From: JASFRI01 sp050115015
Lineage (GTDB): Bacteria; Acidobacteriota; Polarisedimenticolia; CBDVAL01
Direction of reading: 5' to 3'
NCBI GenBank assembly: GCA_050115015.1
Contig: JASFRI010000159.1
Coordinates: forward strand, 1 to 9,279
Length of the DNA stretch: 9,279 nt
The position numbers and the translations under genes were made by a program. The notes under the pieces were generated by a model. It did no database searches, was not told where the DNA came from, and worked only from the letters and a program-made list of their open reading frames with translations. The stretch's first letter is position 1. Every line of letters begins with the position of its first letter. This document shows positions 1 through 6,683 of this stretch, piece after piece.

Positions 1-2
1 AG

Positions 3-251
3 CAGCTCCTGGATGAGCGGATCAACCCGGGGGTGGCGAGCCACGGCGGCTGGGTGGAGCTCCTGGACGTCCAGGGGGACACGGTATTCCTGCGGCTCGG
101 CGGCGGCTGCCAGGGCTGCGGCATGGTGGACGTCACCCTGAAGCAGGGGATCGAGGTCATCATCAAGGAAGAGCTCCCGGAGATCGCGCGCGTCATCGAT
201 CAGACGGATCACGCCGGCGGCAGCAACCCCTACTACCAGCCCTCCAAGTAG
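3..251 (+). CDS. nfuA: NfuA/NifU-C type iron-sulfur cluster carrier, 3' part only
   Basis: This is the C-terminal 82 residues of a protein whose reading frame is already open at base 3, so the true start lies left of the window. The visible part is a NifU C-terminal (Nfu) domain: a conserved INPGVASHGG stretch, then GGGCQGCGMVDVTLK with the CxxC pair (Cys codons at 108 and 117), and the tail TDHAGGSNPYY, which resembles the end of E. coli NfuA. In this family the two cysteines of two subunits hold a [4Fe-4S] cluster that is passed to target enzymes in the cytoplasm. Whether the missing N-terminus carries the degenerate A-type domain of true NfuA cannot be seen, so the symbol is tentative; a stand-alone Nfu protein is the alternative. 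The next gene follows after 131 bases on the same strand. A radical SAM enzyme further right would need Fe-S clusters, but no direct link is shown. Confidence 0.9.
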   Translation, partial: QLLDERINPGVASHGGWVELLDVQGDTVFLRLGGGCQGCGMVDVTLKQGIEVIIKEELPEIARVIDQTDHAGGSNPYYQPSK

Positions 252-370
252 ACCCGGCCCGGCGCTCCCCGGTCCCGGCAGGGCCAACCGCCCGCACGGA
301 TGTCCCCCCTCCTGCGCGGATCGTCCCACCCGCTCGCCGCTCGCCTGGGATATCCTGGCCCGGTGAATCC

Positions 371-377
371 AGGGAGG
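371..377 (+). promoter_or_regulatory. Ribosome binding site of the S9 peptidase gene
   Basis: AGGGAGG is a strong Shine-Dalgarno match. It ends 5 bases before the ATG at 383, and it overlaps the in-frame GTG at 377. The site therefore favours the ATG at 383 as the true start over the upstream GTG. Confidence 0.75.
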
Positions 378-382
378 TGACG

Positions 383-3013
383 ATGCGACGCGGGTGGGTG
401 CTGTTCTGGGTGCTGGCGATGGGGGCCGCGACCCTCGCGGCCGCGGAAGACGGGGCGGTGGTGCCCGGGGACTGGCTGGTGCTCGGGCCGGTGAGCGCTC
501 CGCTCCCCGCGTTCCACGGGCAACCGCCGGGAAAGGTGGATCTTGCGGATCTCTTGAGGGAGGAGCGCGTCCGGCGGCCGGGGCTCCGTCCGGCGGCGGG
601 CGACGCGATGGCGGTCGCGGGGAGAGACGCGGGGATCTGGACCGTGCGCGCCGGCGAGACCCTCGATCTCGCCGGTCCGGAAGGGCAGGTTGCCTGGCTG
701 GCGGGCTATCTGCGAACGACCGCATTCGCCGAGGTGTCGATCGCCGTGACCAGCCATCATCTGCTGCTCGTCGAGGTGGATGGCAAGACGGTGGCGACCA
801 AGGACTCGGCCACCGGGGCGGAGGCCGAAGGGGGCGAAGGGTCCGCCGACGGGGAGGATATCGCGGGGGCGCCCGAGGCCGGCGCCGCGAAGGCGGACCT
901 GGAGCTGGAACCGGGGGTGCACCTGGTGCTCGTCAAGGTGCTCCGGGATCCGGAGTCGGTCCTGCCGTGGACCGTCGCCGTACGATTCGAGCAGGATGAC
1001 GATGCCGGGACAGCCCCGTCCTGGTCCACCGATCCGTCGCACCCGCTGGAGCTGGCGCAGGTGCTGGACGTGCCCCAGCCGCGATCGGTGGCGGTCTCCG
1101 CCGACGGATCCCTGGCGGCGGTGGGGCTGCGGCGCATCCTCCCCGGCTCCGACGATGCAGAGTCCTGGTTCGAGGTGCGGCGCACCGCGGACGGCCGTCT
1201 CGTCAGGACCTTCCGGGGGGGCTCGCTCTCCGGGGTGAGCTGGGCGCCGGCGGGGCACCGTCTCGGGTACGTGACACGGTCCGATGGCCGGGCCACGCTG
1301 TGGCTGGCGGACCTGGACGCCGGCAGCACCCTCGCGCTCCTCGAGGGGGTGGAACATCTCGGGTCGTACCGCTGGGTTCCCGACGCCTCCGCGGTGATCT
1401 ACTCGGTGTCGGTGGAGCCCGAGGAGGACAAGACCGGCACGCAGCGGCTGTTCGGGCTGCAGGACCGCCAGGCGAACTGGCGTACCCGGAGCTATCTCCA
1501 CGAGGTCCGGGTGGACGGCGGCGCCCGCCGGCGCCTGACCGCCGGCGATCTCGACACCTCGCTGATGGCGATCTCCCCGGACGGGACGCAGCTCCTGTTC
1601 ACGCGCTCCGTCGACGATTATTCCCGGCGGCCCTACGTCCGCAGCGAGCTCTGGCTGCTGGACCGCGAGAGCCTCGAGGTTCGGCAGCTCGATCCCGGCT
1701 GGTTCCTGCGCTCCGCGACCTGGTCGCCCGACGGGGACCGCCTGCTGGTCGTGGCGGGACCCTCCGCGTTCGACGGGGCCGGCCGGGCCGTCCCCGACGG
1801 GACCGTTGCCAACGACTACGACGGCCAGCTCTACCTCCTCGACCCCGACGACGGCGCCGTGGAGCCGCTGAGCCGCGACTTCGACCCCGCCATCCAGCGC
1901 GCGGACTGGCACCACGGGGACGGTCGGATCTACGTGGAGGTGACCGAAGGTTCCCGGGTGCGGCTCTACCGCCTCGATCCGGCGACCCGTCGCTACGAGG
2001 CCATCGAGACCGGGGTGGACGTGGTCGAGGACCTGGACCTGGCCCGCGACGCCCCGGTGGCGGTCTACGTGGGGTCCGGCGCGGTCCTGCCGCCTCGGGT
2101 GATGGCTCTGGGGCTCGACGGGGGCCCGCCGCGCGAGCTCGATTTCCCGGGCGCCGCCGCGTTCGAGGATGTGAAACTCGGCGAGGTGGAGGACTGGAGC
2201 TTCCGCAGCCGGCGTGGGGTCGAGATCCAGGGCCGGGTTTACTACCCGCCGGGGTTCGATCCGTCACACCGCTGGCCGGCGATCATCTACTACTACGGTG
2301 GGACCAGCCCCACGACGCGGGACTTCGGCGGCCGGTATCCGAAGAACCTGTGGGCGGCGCACGGATACGTGGTCTATGTCCTGCAGCCCTCCGGGGCCAC
2401 CGGCTTCGGCCAGGGGTTCTCCGCCCTGCACGTCAACGACTGGGGGAACGTCGCGGGGGGGGACATCCTGGAAGGCGTGGACCGCTTCCTCGAGGCGCAC
2501 CCCTTCGTCGACCCGGAACGGCTGGGCTGCATCGGTGCTTCCTACGGCGGCTTCATGACGGAGTACCTGCTGACGCGGACGGACCGGTTCGCGGCGGGCA
2601 TCTCCCACGCGGGTATCAGCTTCCTCGGGAGCTACTGGGGAGAGGGCTACTGGGGTTACGCCTACAGCGGGGTGGCCACCGCGGACAGCTTCCCCTGGAA
2701 CCGCACCGATCTCTACGTGGAGTCCAGCCCCCTTTTCCACGCGGACCGCATCCGGACCCCGCTGCTTCTGCTGCACGGGACGGCCGATACGAACGTGCCC
2801 CCGGGTGAGAGCGAGCAGCTCTACACGGCGCTCAAGCTCCTGGGGCGCGAGGTGGAGTACGTCCGGATCCCGGGGCAGAACCACCACATCCTGAAGCACG
2901 ATCAGCGGGTGCGCTGGTCCGCGTCGATCCTGGCCTGGTTCGATCGGTGGCTGAAGGACGAGCCGGCCTGGTGGGAGTATCTCTATCCCGACCCGACCTC
3001 GGCGGAGGACTGA
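383..3013 (+). CDS. Secreted S9 family (prolyl oligopeptidase-type) serine peptidase
   Basis: A protein of 876 residues, probably exported, that cleaves peptides. The start is the ATG preceded by a strong ribosome binding site. Residues 1-21 form a signal peptide (two Arg, a hydrophobic run, cleavage after Ala-Ala-Ala). Residues about 29-190 look like a beta-sandwich accessory domain beginning GDWLVLGPV, interrupted by an Ala/Gly/Asp/Glu-rich insertion at about 141-171. Residues about 215-590 form a beta-propeller with WD40-like repeats of the SPDG type (for example near 285, 394 and 447). The alpha/beta-hydrolase domain starts at about 600. Its triad is Ser720 in GASYGG, Asp802 in HGTADTNVPP and His834 in GQNHH. 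The layout fits the acylaminoacyl-peptidase/DPP branch of S9; exact specificity cannot be told. The 3' end overlaps the convergent ATP-grasp gene by 31 bases, so no intergenic terminator exists between them. Confidence 0.93.
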   Translation: MRRGWVLFWVLAMGAATLAAAEDGAVVPGDWLVLGPVSAPLPAFHGQPPGKVDLADLLREERVRRPGLRPAAGDAMAVAGRDAGIWTVRAGETLDLAGPEGQVAWLAGYLRTTAFAEVSIAVTSHHLLLVEVDGKTVATKDSATGAEAEGGEGSADGEDIAGAPEAGAAKADLELEPGVHLVLVKVLRDPESVLPWTVAVRFEQDDDAGTAPSWSTDPSHPLELAQVLDVPQPRSVAVSADGSLAAVGLRRILPGSDDAESWFEVRRTADGRLVRTFRGGSLSGVSWAPAGHRLGYVTRSDGRATLWLADLDAGSTLALLEGVEHLGSYRWVPDASAVIYSVSVEPEEDKTGTQRLFGLQDRQANWRTRSYLHEVRVDGGARRRLTAGDLDTSLMAISPDGTQLLFTRSVDDYSRRPYVRSELWLLDRESLEVRQLDPGWFLRSATWSPDGDRLLVVAGPSAFDGAGRAVPDGTVANDYDGQLYLLDPDDGAVEPLSRDFDPAIQRADWHHGDGRIYVEVTEGSRVRLYRLDPATRRYEAIETGVDVVEDLDLARDAPVAVYVGSGAVLPPRVMALGLDGGPPRELDFPGAAAFEDVKLGEVEDWSFRSRRGVEIQGRVYYPPGFDPSHRWPAIIYYYGGTSPTTRDFGGRYPKNLWAAHGYVVYVLQPSGATGFGQGFSALHVNDWGNVAGGDILEGVDRFLEAHPFVDPERLGCIGASYGGFMTEYLLTRTDRFAAGISHAGISFLGSYWGEGYWGYAYSGVATADSFPWNRTDLYVESSPLFHADRIRTPLLLLHGTADTNVPPGESEQLYTALKLLGREVEYVRIPGQNHHILKHDQRVRWSASILAWFDRWLKDEPAWWEYLYPDPTSAED

Positions 3014-4248
3014 TCCCCGTCGGCCTCCACGACGGGGCGCAGCAGGTCCTGCGCGCGGCGCAGGATCGCCTCCACCTTCGCCGCGGTCTCCGCGCGGGCG
3101 AACGCGAAGCCCAGGTAACGGTCCCCCTCGGGCGGCGGGGCGACGGGATTCCCCGGAGGGATCGTGACGTCCACCTCCACGACGCCGGGCAGGTGCCGCG
3201 CGGCCTCCACGCCCTGCACTTCCCGCAGTATCCCCGCGGCGGGGATCGGGATCATCAGCACGCCGGCGGCGGCACACTCACGGGGCGGGGGAGGCACGTC
3301 CCGATCGAGGGCGTGCTGCAGGATGACCTCCTCCAGGCTGAGGCCGGTCCCGAACCGCAGGGTGCGCGGACAGAGCCCGCCGATCATGCGGGCGCCGAGA
3401 TCGATCAGCACCGGGCCGGCCGGGGACAGGCGCAGCTCCGCGTGGACCGGGCCCTCGACCAGCCCGATCACCCGCGCGGCGGCCTCCGCCTCCTCCCGCA
3501 GCGCCACCTGCACGGGGTCGGGGAGCCGCGAGGGGGTGACGTAGATCGTCTCCTGGAAGAAGGGGCCGTCCAGCGGGTCGGGCTTGTCGAACAGTGCCAG
3601 CGTCTCCAGCCGGCTCCGCCGCACCAGCCCCTCCAGCGCGACCTCCGGGCCGGGGACGAAGTCCTCCACGAGGATCGTGCTGGACGCTTCCTCCCGCCGC
3701 AGCTCGGGGCGGGACAGCAGGCGCCGGATGCGGCGGAACGCCCGCGCGAAGGCGGGCGGGTCGTCCGCACGGATGACCCCGCGGCTCGCCGCCAGGAACG
3801 TCGGTTTCAGGACGCACGGGTACCCCACCTCACCGGCCGCGGAAGCCGGGTCCGTGCCGAGGGGGAAGCTCCGGAACCGGGGCGTTCGCAGGCCCGCGTC
3901 CCGGGTGCGGCGGCGCAGGACGTCCTTCCCCCGGGTGGCGCGGGCCGCCTCGGGTGGGTTCGCCGGCAGCCCGAGGGCCTCCGAGAGGACGGCCGCGAGG
4001 ACCGCCGTGACGTCGTCGGTGGGAACCAGAGCCGTCAGGGGCCGCTCCGCAGCCAGCTCCCGCACCCGCCGGATGGACTCGTCGACGTCGTCGAAGGGAA
4101 GCGGCAGGACCCTCCCGAGCTCCGGCGTGCTGACCGCCTGATCGCGATCCGTGGCGACGATCACCTCGGCCTGCATCCGGCCGGCGGCGGCCATGAAGTC
4201 GGAGGCGTGATAGGTCGTCGACGGCATCAGGAGTAGAATGCGGGGCAC
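2983..4248 (-). CDS. ATP-grasp carboxylate-amine ligase, L-amino acid ligase-like
   Basis: A 421-residue cytoplasmic enzyme of the ATP-grasp superfamily, which activates a carboxylate as acyl phosphate and joins it to an amine or similar nucleophile. The N-terminal Rossmann-like part (1-105) begins RILLLMPS and contains LVPTDDV. The ATP-binding part has Lys148 in VLKPT, the SRGV loop at 155-158, and VEDFVPGPEVALEG at 194-207. The metal-binding end has HAEL (269-272) and IDLGARMIGG (282-291), where Asp283 stands at the usual Glu position. Residues about 327-405 resemble the C-terminal domain of L-amino acid ligases (LAL_C2 type), which suggests dipeptide or amino acid amide formation; the substrate is unknown. 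The GTG start has no Shine-Dalgarno sequence, and a promoter-like pair just upstream suggests a leaderless mRNA. It diverges from the radical SAM operon across 36 bases. A general carbamoyl-phosphate-synthase-like ligase is the alternative. Confidence 0.88.
   Translation of the reverse strand: MPRILLLMPSTTYHASDFMAAAGRMQAEVIVATDRDQAVSTPELGRVLPLPFDDVDESIRRVRELAAERPLTALVPTDDVTAVLAAVLSEALGLPANPPEAARATRGKDVLRRRTRDAGLRTPRFRSFPLGTDPASAAGEVGYPCVLKPTFLAASRGVIRADDPPAFARAFRRIRRLLSRPELRREEASSTILVEDFVPGPEVALEGLVRRSRLETLALFDKPDPLDGPFFQETIYVTPSRLPDPVQVALREEAEAAARVIGLVEGPVHAELRLSPAGPVLIDLGARMIGGLCPRTLRFGTGLSLEEVILQHALDRDVPPPPRECAAAGVLMIPIPAAGILREVQGVEAARHLPGVVEVDVTIPPGNPVAPPPEGDRYLGFAFARAETAAKVEAILRRAQDLLRPVVEADGDQSSAEVGSG
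4234..4239 (+). promoter_or_regulatory. Candidate -10 box of the radical SAM operon
   Basis: TAGAAT matches the sigma-70 -10 consensus at five of six positions and stands out in GC-rich DNA. It lies inside the first codons of the divergent ATP-grasp gene, where it reads on the other strand as ATT CTA (Ile-Leu). A start about 7 bases downstream would give a leader of about 39 bases that includes the ribosome binding site at 4270-4275. No good -35 box is seen 16-18 bases upstream, so the call is tentative. Confidence 0.35.
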
Positions 4249-4254
4249 GGTCCG

Positions 4255-4283
4255 AGGTTAGCCCCCCGCGGAGGGTCCGTCAA
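4255..4283 (-). promoter_or_regulatory. Candidate promoter of the ATP-grasp gene (leaderless start)
   Basis: On the minus strand TTGACG (4283-4278, five of six matches to the -35 consensus) is followed after exactly 17 bases by TAACCT (4260-4255, three of six matches including the key second A and last T). Six bases separate the -10 box from the GTG start codon at 4248, so the expected transcription start coincides with the G of GTG. The absence of a Shine-Dalgarno sequence ahead of that gene agrees with a leaderless message. The region also holds the ribosome binding site of the opposite gene. Confidence 0.4.
4270..4275 (+). promoter_or_regulatory. Ribosome binding site of the radical SAM gene
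   Basis: GGAGGG lies 9 bases before the GTG at 4285. This decides for that GTG over the in-frame GTG at 4291, which would be 15 bases away. Confidence 0.7.
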
Positions 4284-4284
4284 C

Positions 4285-5667
4285 GTGAACGTGCTACTCA
4301 TCGCCACCTACGAGCTGGGCCGTCCGTCCTTCGGCCTGGCGCAGCCGGCGGCCTGGTTGCGGGAGCAGGGAGCGACCGTCTCCTTCCTCGACCTGTCGGT
4401 GTCCTCGCTGGACCGGGAGGCGGTGGAGGCCGCCGACCTGATCGCCGTGCACCTGCCGATGCACACCGCCACCCGGCTGGCCCTGGAGGCGCTCCCGGAG
4501 ATACAGCGGCGGAACCCCCGGGCCCATCTCTGCTTCTACGGGCTTTACGCGCCCCTCCATGCCGACCATCTGCTGGCGCAGGGAGCCGACTCGATCCTGG
4601 GAGGGGAGGTCGAGGAGGACCTGGCCGCGCTCGCCCGGGATCTCGCGGCGGGTGCCGCACCGGGCCGGACCCGGATCTCGACGGCGCGCCTACGCTTCCG
4701 GGTGCCGGACCGGGAGGGGTTGCCGCCCCTCGAGCGCTACGCGCGCCTGCTACTGCCCGGAGGCGGGGAGCGGCTGGCGGGGTACACCGAGGCTTCCCGC
4801 GGATGCCGCCATCCCTGCCGCCATTGCCCCATCGTGCCGGTCTACGAGGGGCGCTTCCGGATCGTGCCGGCGGAAGTGGTCCTGGAGGACATCCGGCGGC
4901 AGTACGAGCGGGGGGCGCGCCACGTGACCTTCGGGGATCCGGACTTCCTCAACGGACCGGGGCACGCCGTCCCGCTGGTGGAGGCGTTGCACCGGGAATG
5001 GCCCGATCTGACCTACGACGTGACCGTGAAGGTCGAGCACCTCCGACGTCATGGGGCAGCGCTGGCGGTACTGAAGCGTACCGGCTGCGTGTTCGTGACC
5101 ACCGCCCTGGAGTCGATCGACGACCGCCTCCTGAGGCTGCTCCGGAAGGGGCACACGCGGGCGGACGCCGAGGCGGCGATCCGGCGGTGCGACGCCCTGG
5201 GCCTGGAGGTGGCGCCCACCTTCGTGCCCTTCACCCCCTGGACCACGCTCGCGGGATACCGGTCGCTGCTGCGCTGGCTGGTGTCGATGGACCTGGTGGA
5301 GCGCGTGGCCCCGATCCAGCTCGCCATCCGGCTGCTGATCCCGCCGGGCTCGAAGCTCCTGGACACACCGGAAGGGCGGGAGGTGGCGGGCCCCCTCGAT
5401 CCAGCCGCCCTCGTGCATCCCTGGAGCCACCCGGATGCGCGCATGGACGAGCTCGCGGAGGCGGCGCTGGATCTCGTGGAGGAGGGGGAAGCCGGCGGCT
5501 GGTCCCGCAGGCGGATCTTCGCCTCGCTCTGGTCCGCCGCTCACGAGGCCGGAGAGATCGCCGCGCCCGTGCTGCCGGAGTGGAGCGAGCGGCCGCTGCC
5601 GCACCGCCTCTCGGAGGCCTGGTACTGCTGCGCGGAGCCGGCGCGGCGCGGGGTCGTCGCCCCGTGA
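4285..5667 (+). CDS. CCAEP-tail radical SAM protein (cysteine form of the CUAEP/CCAEP family)
   Basis: A 460-residue radical SAM enzyme. Residues 1-130 form a Rossmann-like domain of the type that precedes many radical SAM enzymes (begins NVLLIATYELG, ends GGEVEEDL); the classical DxHxxG cobalamin motif is not visible. The radical SAM core has the CxxxCxxC cluster motif at Cys174, Cys178 and Cys181 (ASRGCRHPCRHCP), which binds the [4Fe-4S] cluster that cleaves S-adenosylmethionine, followed by FGDPDFLN at 216-223. A further conserved-looking stretch is RLLIPPGSKLLD from residue 349. The end carries WYCCAEP (CCAEP at 448-452), the mark of a family known in selenocysteine (CUAEP) and cysteine (CCAEP) versions; both codons here are TGC. 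The reaction is not known to me. The stop overlaps the next start by 4 bases (GTGA), so it is probably co-translated with the PLP enzyme. Confidence 0.92.
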   Translation: MNVLLIATYELGRPSFGLAQPAAWLREQGATVSFLDLSVSSLDREAVEAADLIAVHLPMHTATRLALEALPEIQRRNPRAHLCFYGLYAPLHADHLLAQGADSILGGEVEEDLAALARDLAAGAAPGRTRISTARLRFRVPDREGLPPLERYARLLLPGGGERLAGYTEASRGCRHPCRHCPIVPVYEGRFRIVPAEVVLEDIRRQYERGARHVTFGDPDFLNGPGHAVPLVEALHREWPDLTYDVTVKVEHLRRHGAALAVLKRTGCVFVTTALESIDDRLLRLLRKGHTRADAEAAIRRCDALGLEVAPTFVPFTPWTTLAGYRSLLRWLVSMDLVERVAPIQLAIRLLIPPGSKLLDTPEGREVAGPLDPAALVHPWSHPDARMDELAEAALDLVEEGEAGGWSRRRIFASLWSAAHEAGEIAAPVLPEWSERPLPHRLSEAWYCCAEPARRGVVAP

Positions 5668-6683
5668 GCTGGACGAACCCCAGGACCCTCGAGGAGCGTG
5701 CGCCGCAGCGCTTCGCCGCCATCGATCTCGAGGACGCGGCGGCGCGGCTCGCGGGCGTCGTCCGGCGCACGGCGCTGCGTCCGATCCCGGTCGGCGACCC
5801 GCGCATCGAGCTGCGCGGCAAGATGGAGAACGAGCAGGTGACCGGCGCGTTCAAGGCGCGCGGGGCCTGGAACCAGGTGAGCCGGCTGGACCCGGAGCAG
5901 CGGCGCGCCGGCGTCGTCTGCCCGAGCTCCGGCAACCACGGCAAGGCGCTGGCCTGGGCGGCCCGGGAGGCGGGGGTGCACGCCGTCATCGTCATGCCCG
6001 ACGACGCCTACCCGAACAAGGTGGAGGCGTGCCGGGAGCTCGGCGCCGAGGTGATCCTGGTTGCCGGGCGGGACGCCGCCGAGGAGATCTGCCGCGAGCG
6101 CGTGCGGCAGGGGGCGGTTCTCGTCCATCCCTACGAGGCGGAGCGCACCCTCCAGGGGGCCGGGACCGTCGGCCTGGAGATCGCCCACGACTGGCCCGAG
6201 GTGGAGGTCGTGGCGATCCCGGTGGGCGGCGGCGGCCTGCTGGCGGGCAGCTCCCTGGCGCTCCGCCGGGAGCTGGGTGCCGCCGTGCGCATCCTGGGGG
6301 TCGAGCCCGAGGGGGCCCCCTCCATGAGCCTCGGGCTTGCCGCGGGCCGGCCGGTTCCCCTGAAGCGCATCGACACGCAGGTGCAGGGCCTCTGCCCGCC
6401 GTACTCCGGGGAGATCAACATCGCCATTGGCCTGGAGACCGTCGATGCAGTGGCCCTCCTGTCCGACGAGGCGATCTTCGCCGCCCAGGCGAGGCTGGTG
6501 CGCGCCGGGCACCGGGTGGAGCCGGCCGGCGCCGCCTCCGCGGCGGGCGTCCTCTCGGGCGGGATCCCCGCGCCCTGGCTGGAGGGACGGGGTGCGCGGC
6601 ACCCCCTGCGCGTCGTCGCGGTGATCTCCGGGGGCAACGCGGATCCACGGCAGCTCGAGGGGCTGCGTGCCGGCGACGCCTGA
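5664..6683 (+). CDS. Fold-type II PLP enzyme, threonine/serine dehydratase or serine racemase-like
   Basis: A 339-residue cytoplasmic pyridoxal phosphate enzyme. The expected landmarks are in order: KMENEQVTGAFKARGA with the PLP-binding Lys64, SSGNHG at 88-93 (substrate carboxylate loop), GGGGL from 188 (phosphate-binding glycine loop) and SGGN at 322-325 (pyridine nitrogen contact). This matches the threonine dehydratase/serine racemase group, which performs beta-elimination, beta-replacement or racemization on hydroxy-amino acids. Length and ending show no C-terminal ACT regulatory domain, so it is not the feedback-regulated IlvA of isoleucine synthesis. The GTG start sits in a 4-base overlap with the radical SAM stop and has no clear Shine-Dalgarno sequence, which points to translational coupling. 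Its tight link to the radical SAM and ATP-grasp genes argues for a pathway role, either supplying or modifying an amino acid; diaminopropionate-type beta-replacement is another possibility. Confidence 0.92.
   Translation: MSWTNPRTLEERAPQRFAAIDLEDAAARLAGVVRRTALRPIPVGDPRIELRGKMENEQVTGAFKARGAWNQVSRLDPEQRRAGVVCPSSGNHGKALAWAAREAGVHAVIVMPDDAYPNKVEACRELGAEVILVAGRDAAEEICRERVRQGAVLVHPYEAERTLQGAGTVGLEIAHDWPEVEVVAIPVGGGGLLAGSSLALRRELGAAVRILGVEPEGAPSMSLGLAAGRPVPLKRIDTQVQGLCPPYSGEINIAIGLETVDAVALLSDEAIFAAQARLVRAGHRVEPAGAASAAGVLSGGIPAPWLEGRGARHPLRVVAVISGGNADPRQLEGLRAGDA
6657..6662 (+). promoter_or_regulatory. Ribosome binding site of the MFS transporter gene
   Basis: GAGGGG inside the 3' end of the PLP enzyme gene lies 4 bases before the GTG at 6667. 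It supports that start, although it creates a 17-base overlap with the previous gene. Confidence 0.5.

Noticed and set aside
256..285. Possible hairpin GGCCC/GGGCC after the nfuA stop
   Set aside because: A five-base stem with a 20-base loop and no T-run behind it; in GC-rich DNA this is expected by chance and does not support a terminator.
345..356. Possible -10 box TATCCT, within the palindrome GGATATCC, upstream of the S9 peptidase
   Set aside because: Only four of six matches and no -35-like sequence at a suitable distance; not strong enough to call a promoter.
377..382. GTG at 377 as start of the S9 peptidase
   Set aside because: It overlaps the best Shine-Dalgarno sequence; the ATG at 383 has correct spacing and gives a better signal peptide start.
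233..1915. Long open frame on the minus strand, opposite the S9 peptidase
   Set aside because: Its translation is rich in Arg, Pro, Gly and His with no recognisable domain, and it lies over a gene with a complete signal peptide, propeller and triad. It is a by-product of high GC content.
5626..5631. Possible selenocysteine codon in the radical SAM tail
   Set aside because: Both codons are TGC, so this copy is the cysteine form; no recoding is needed.
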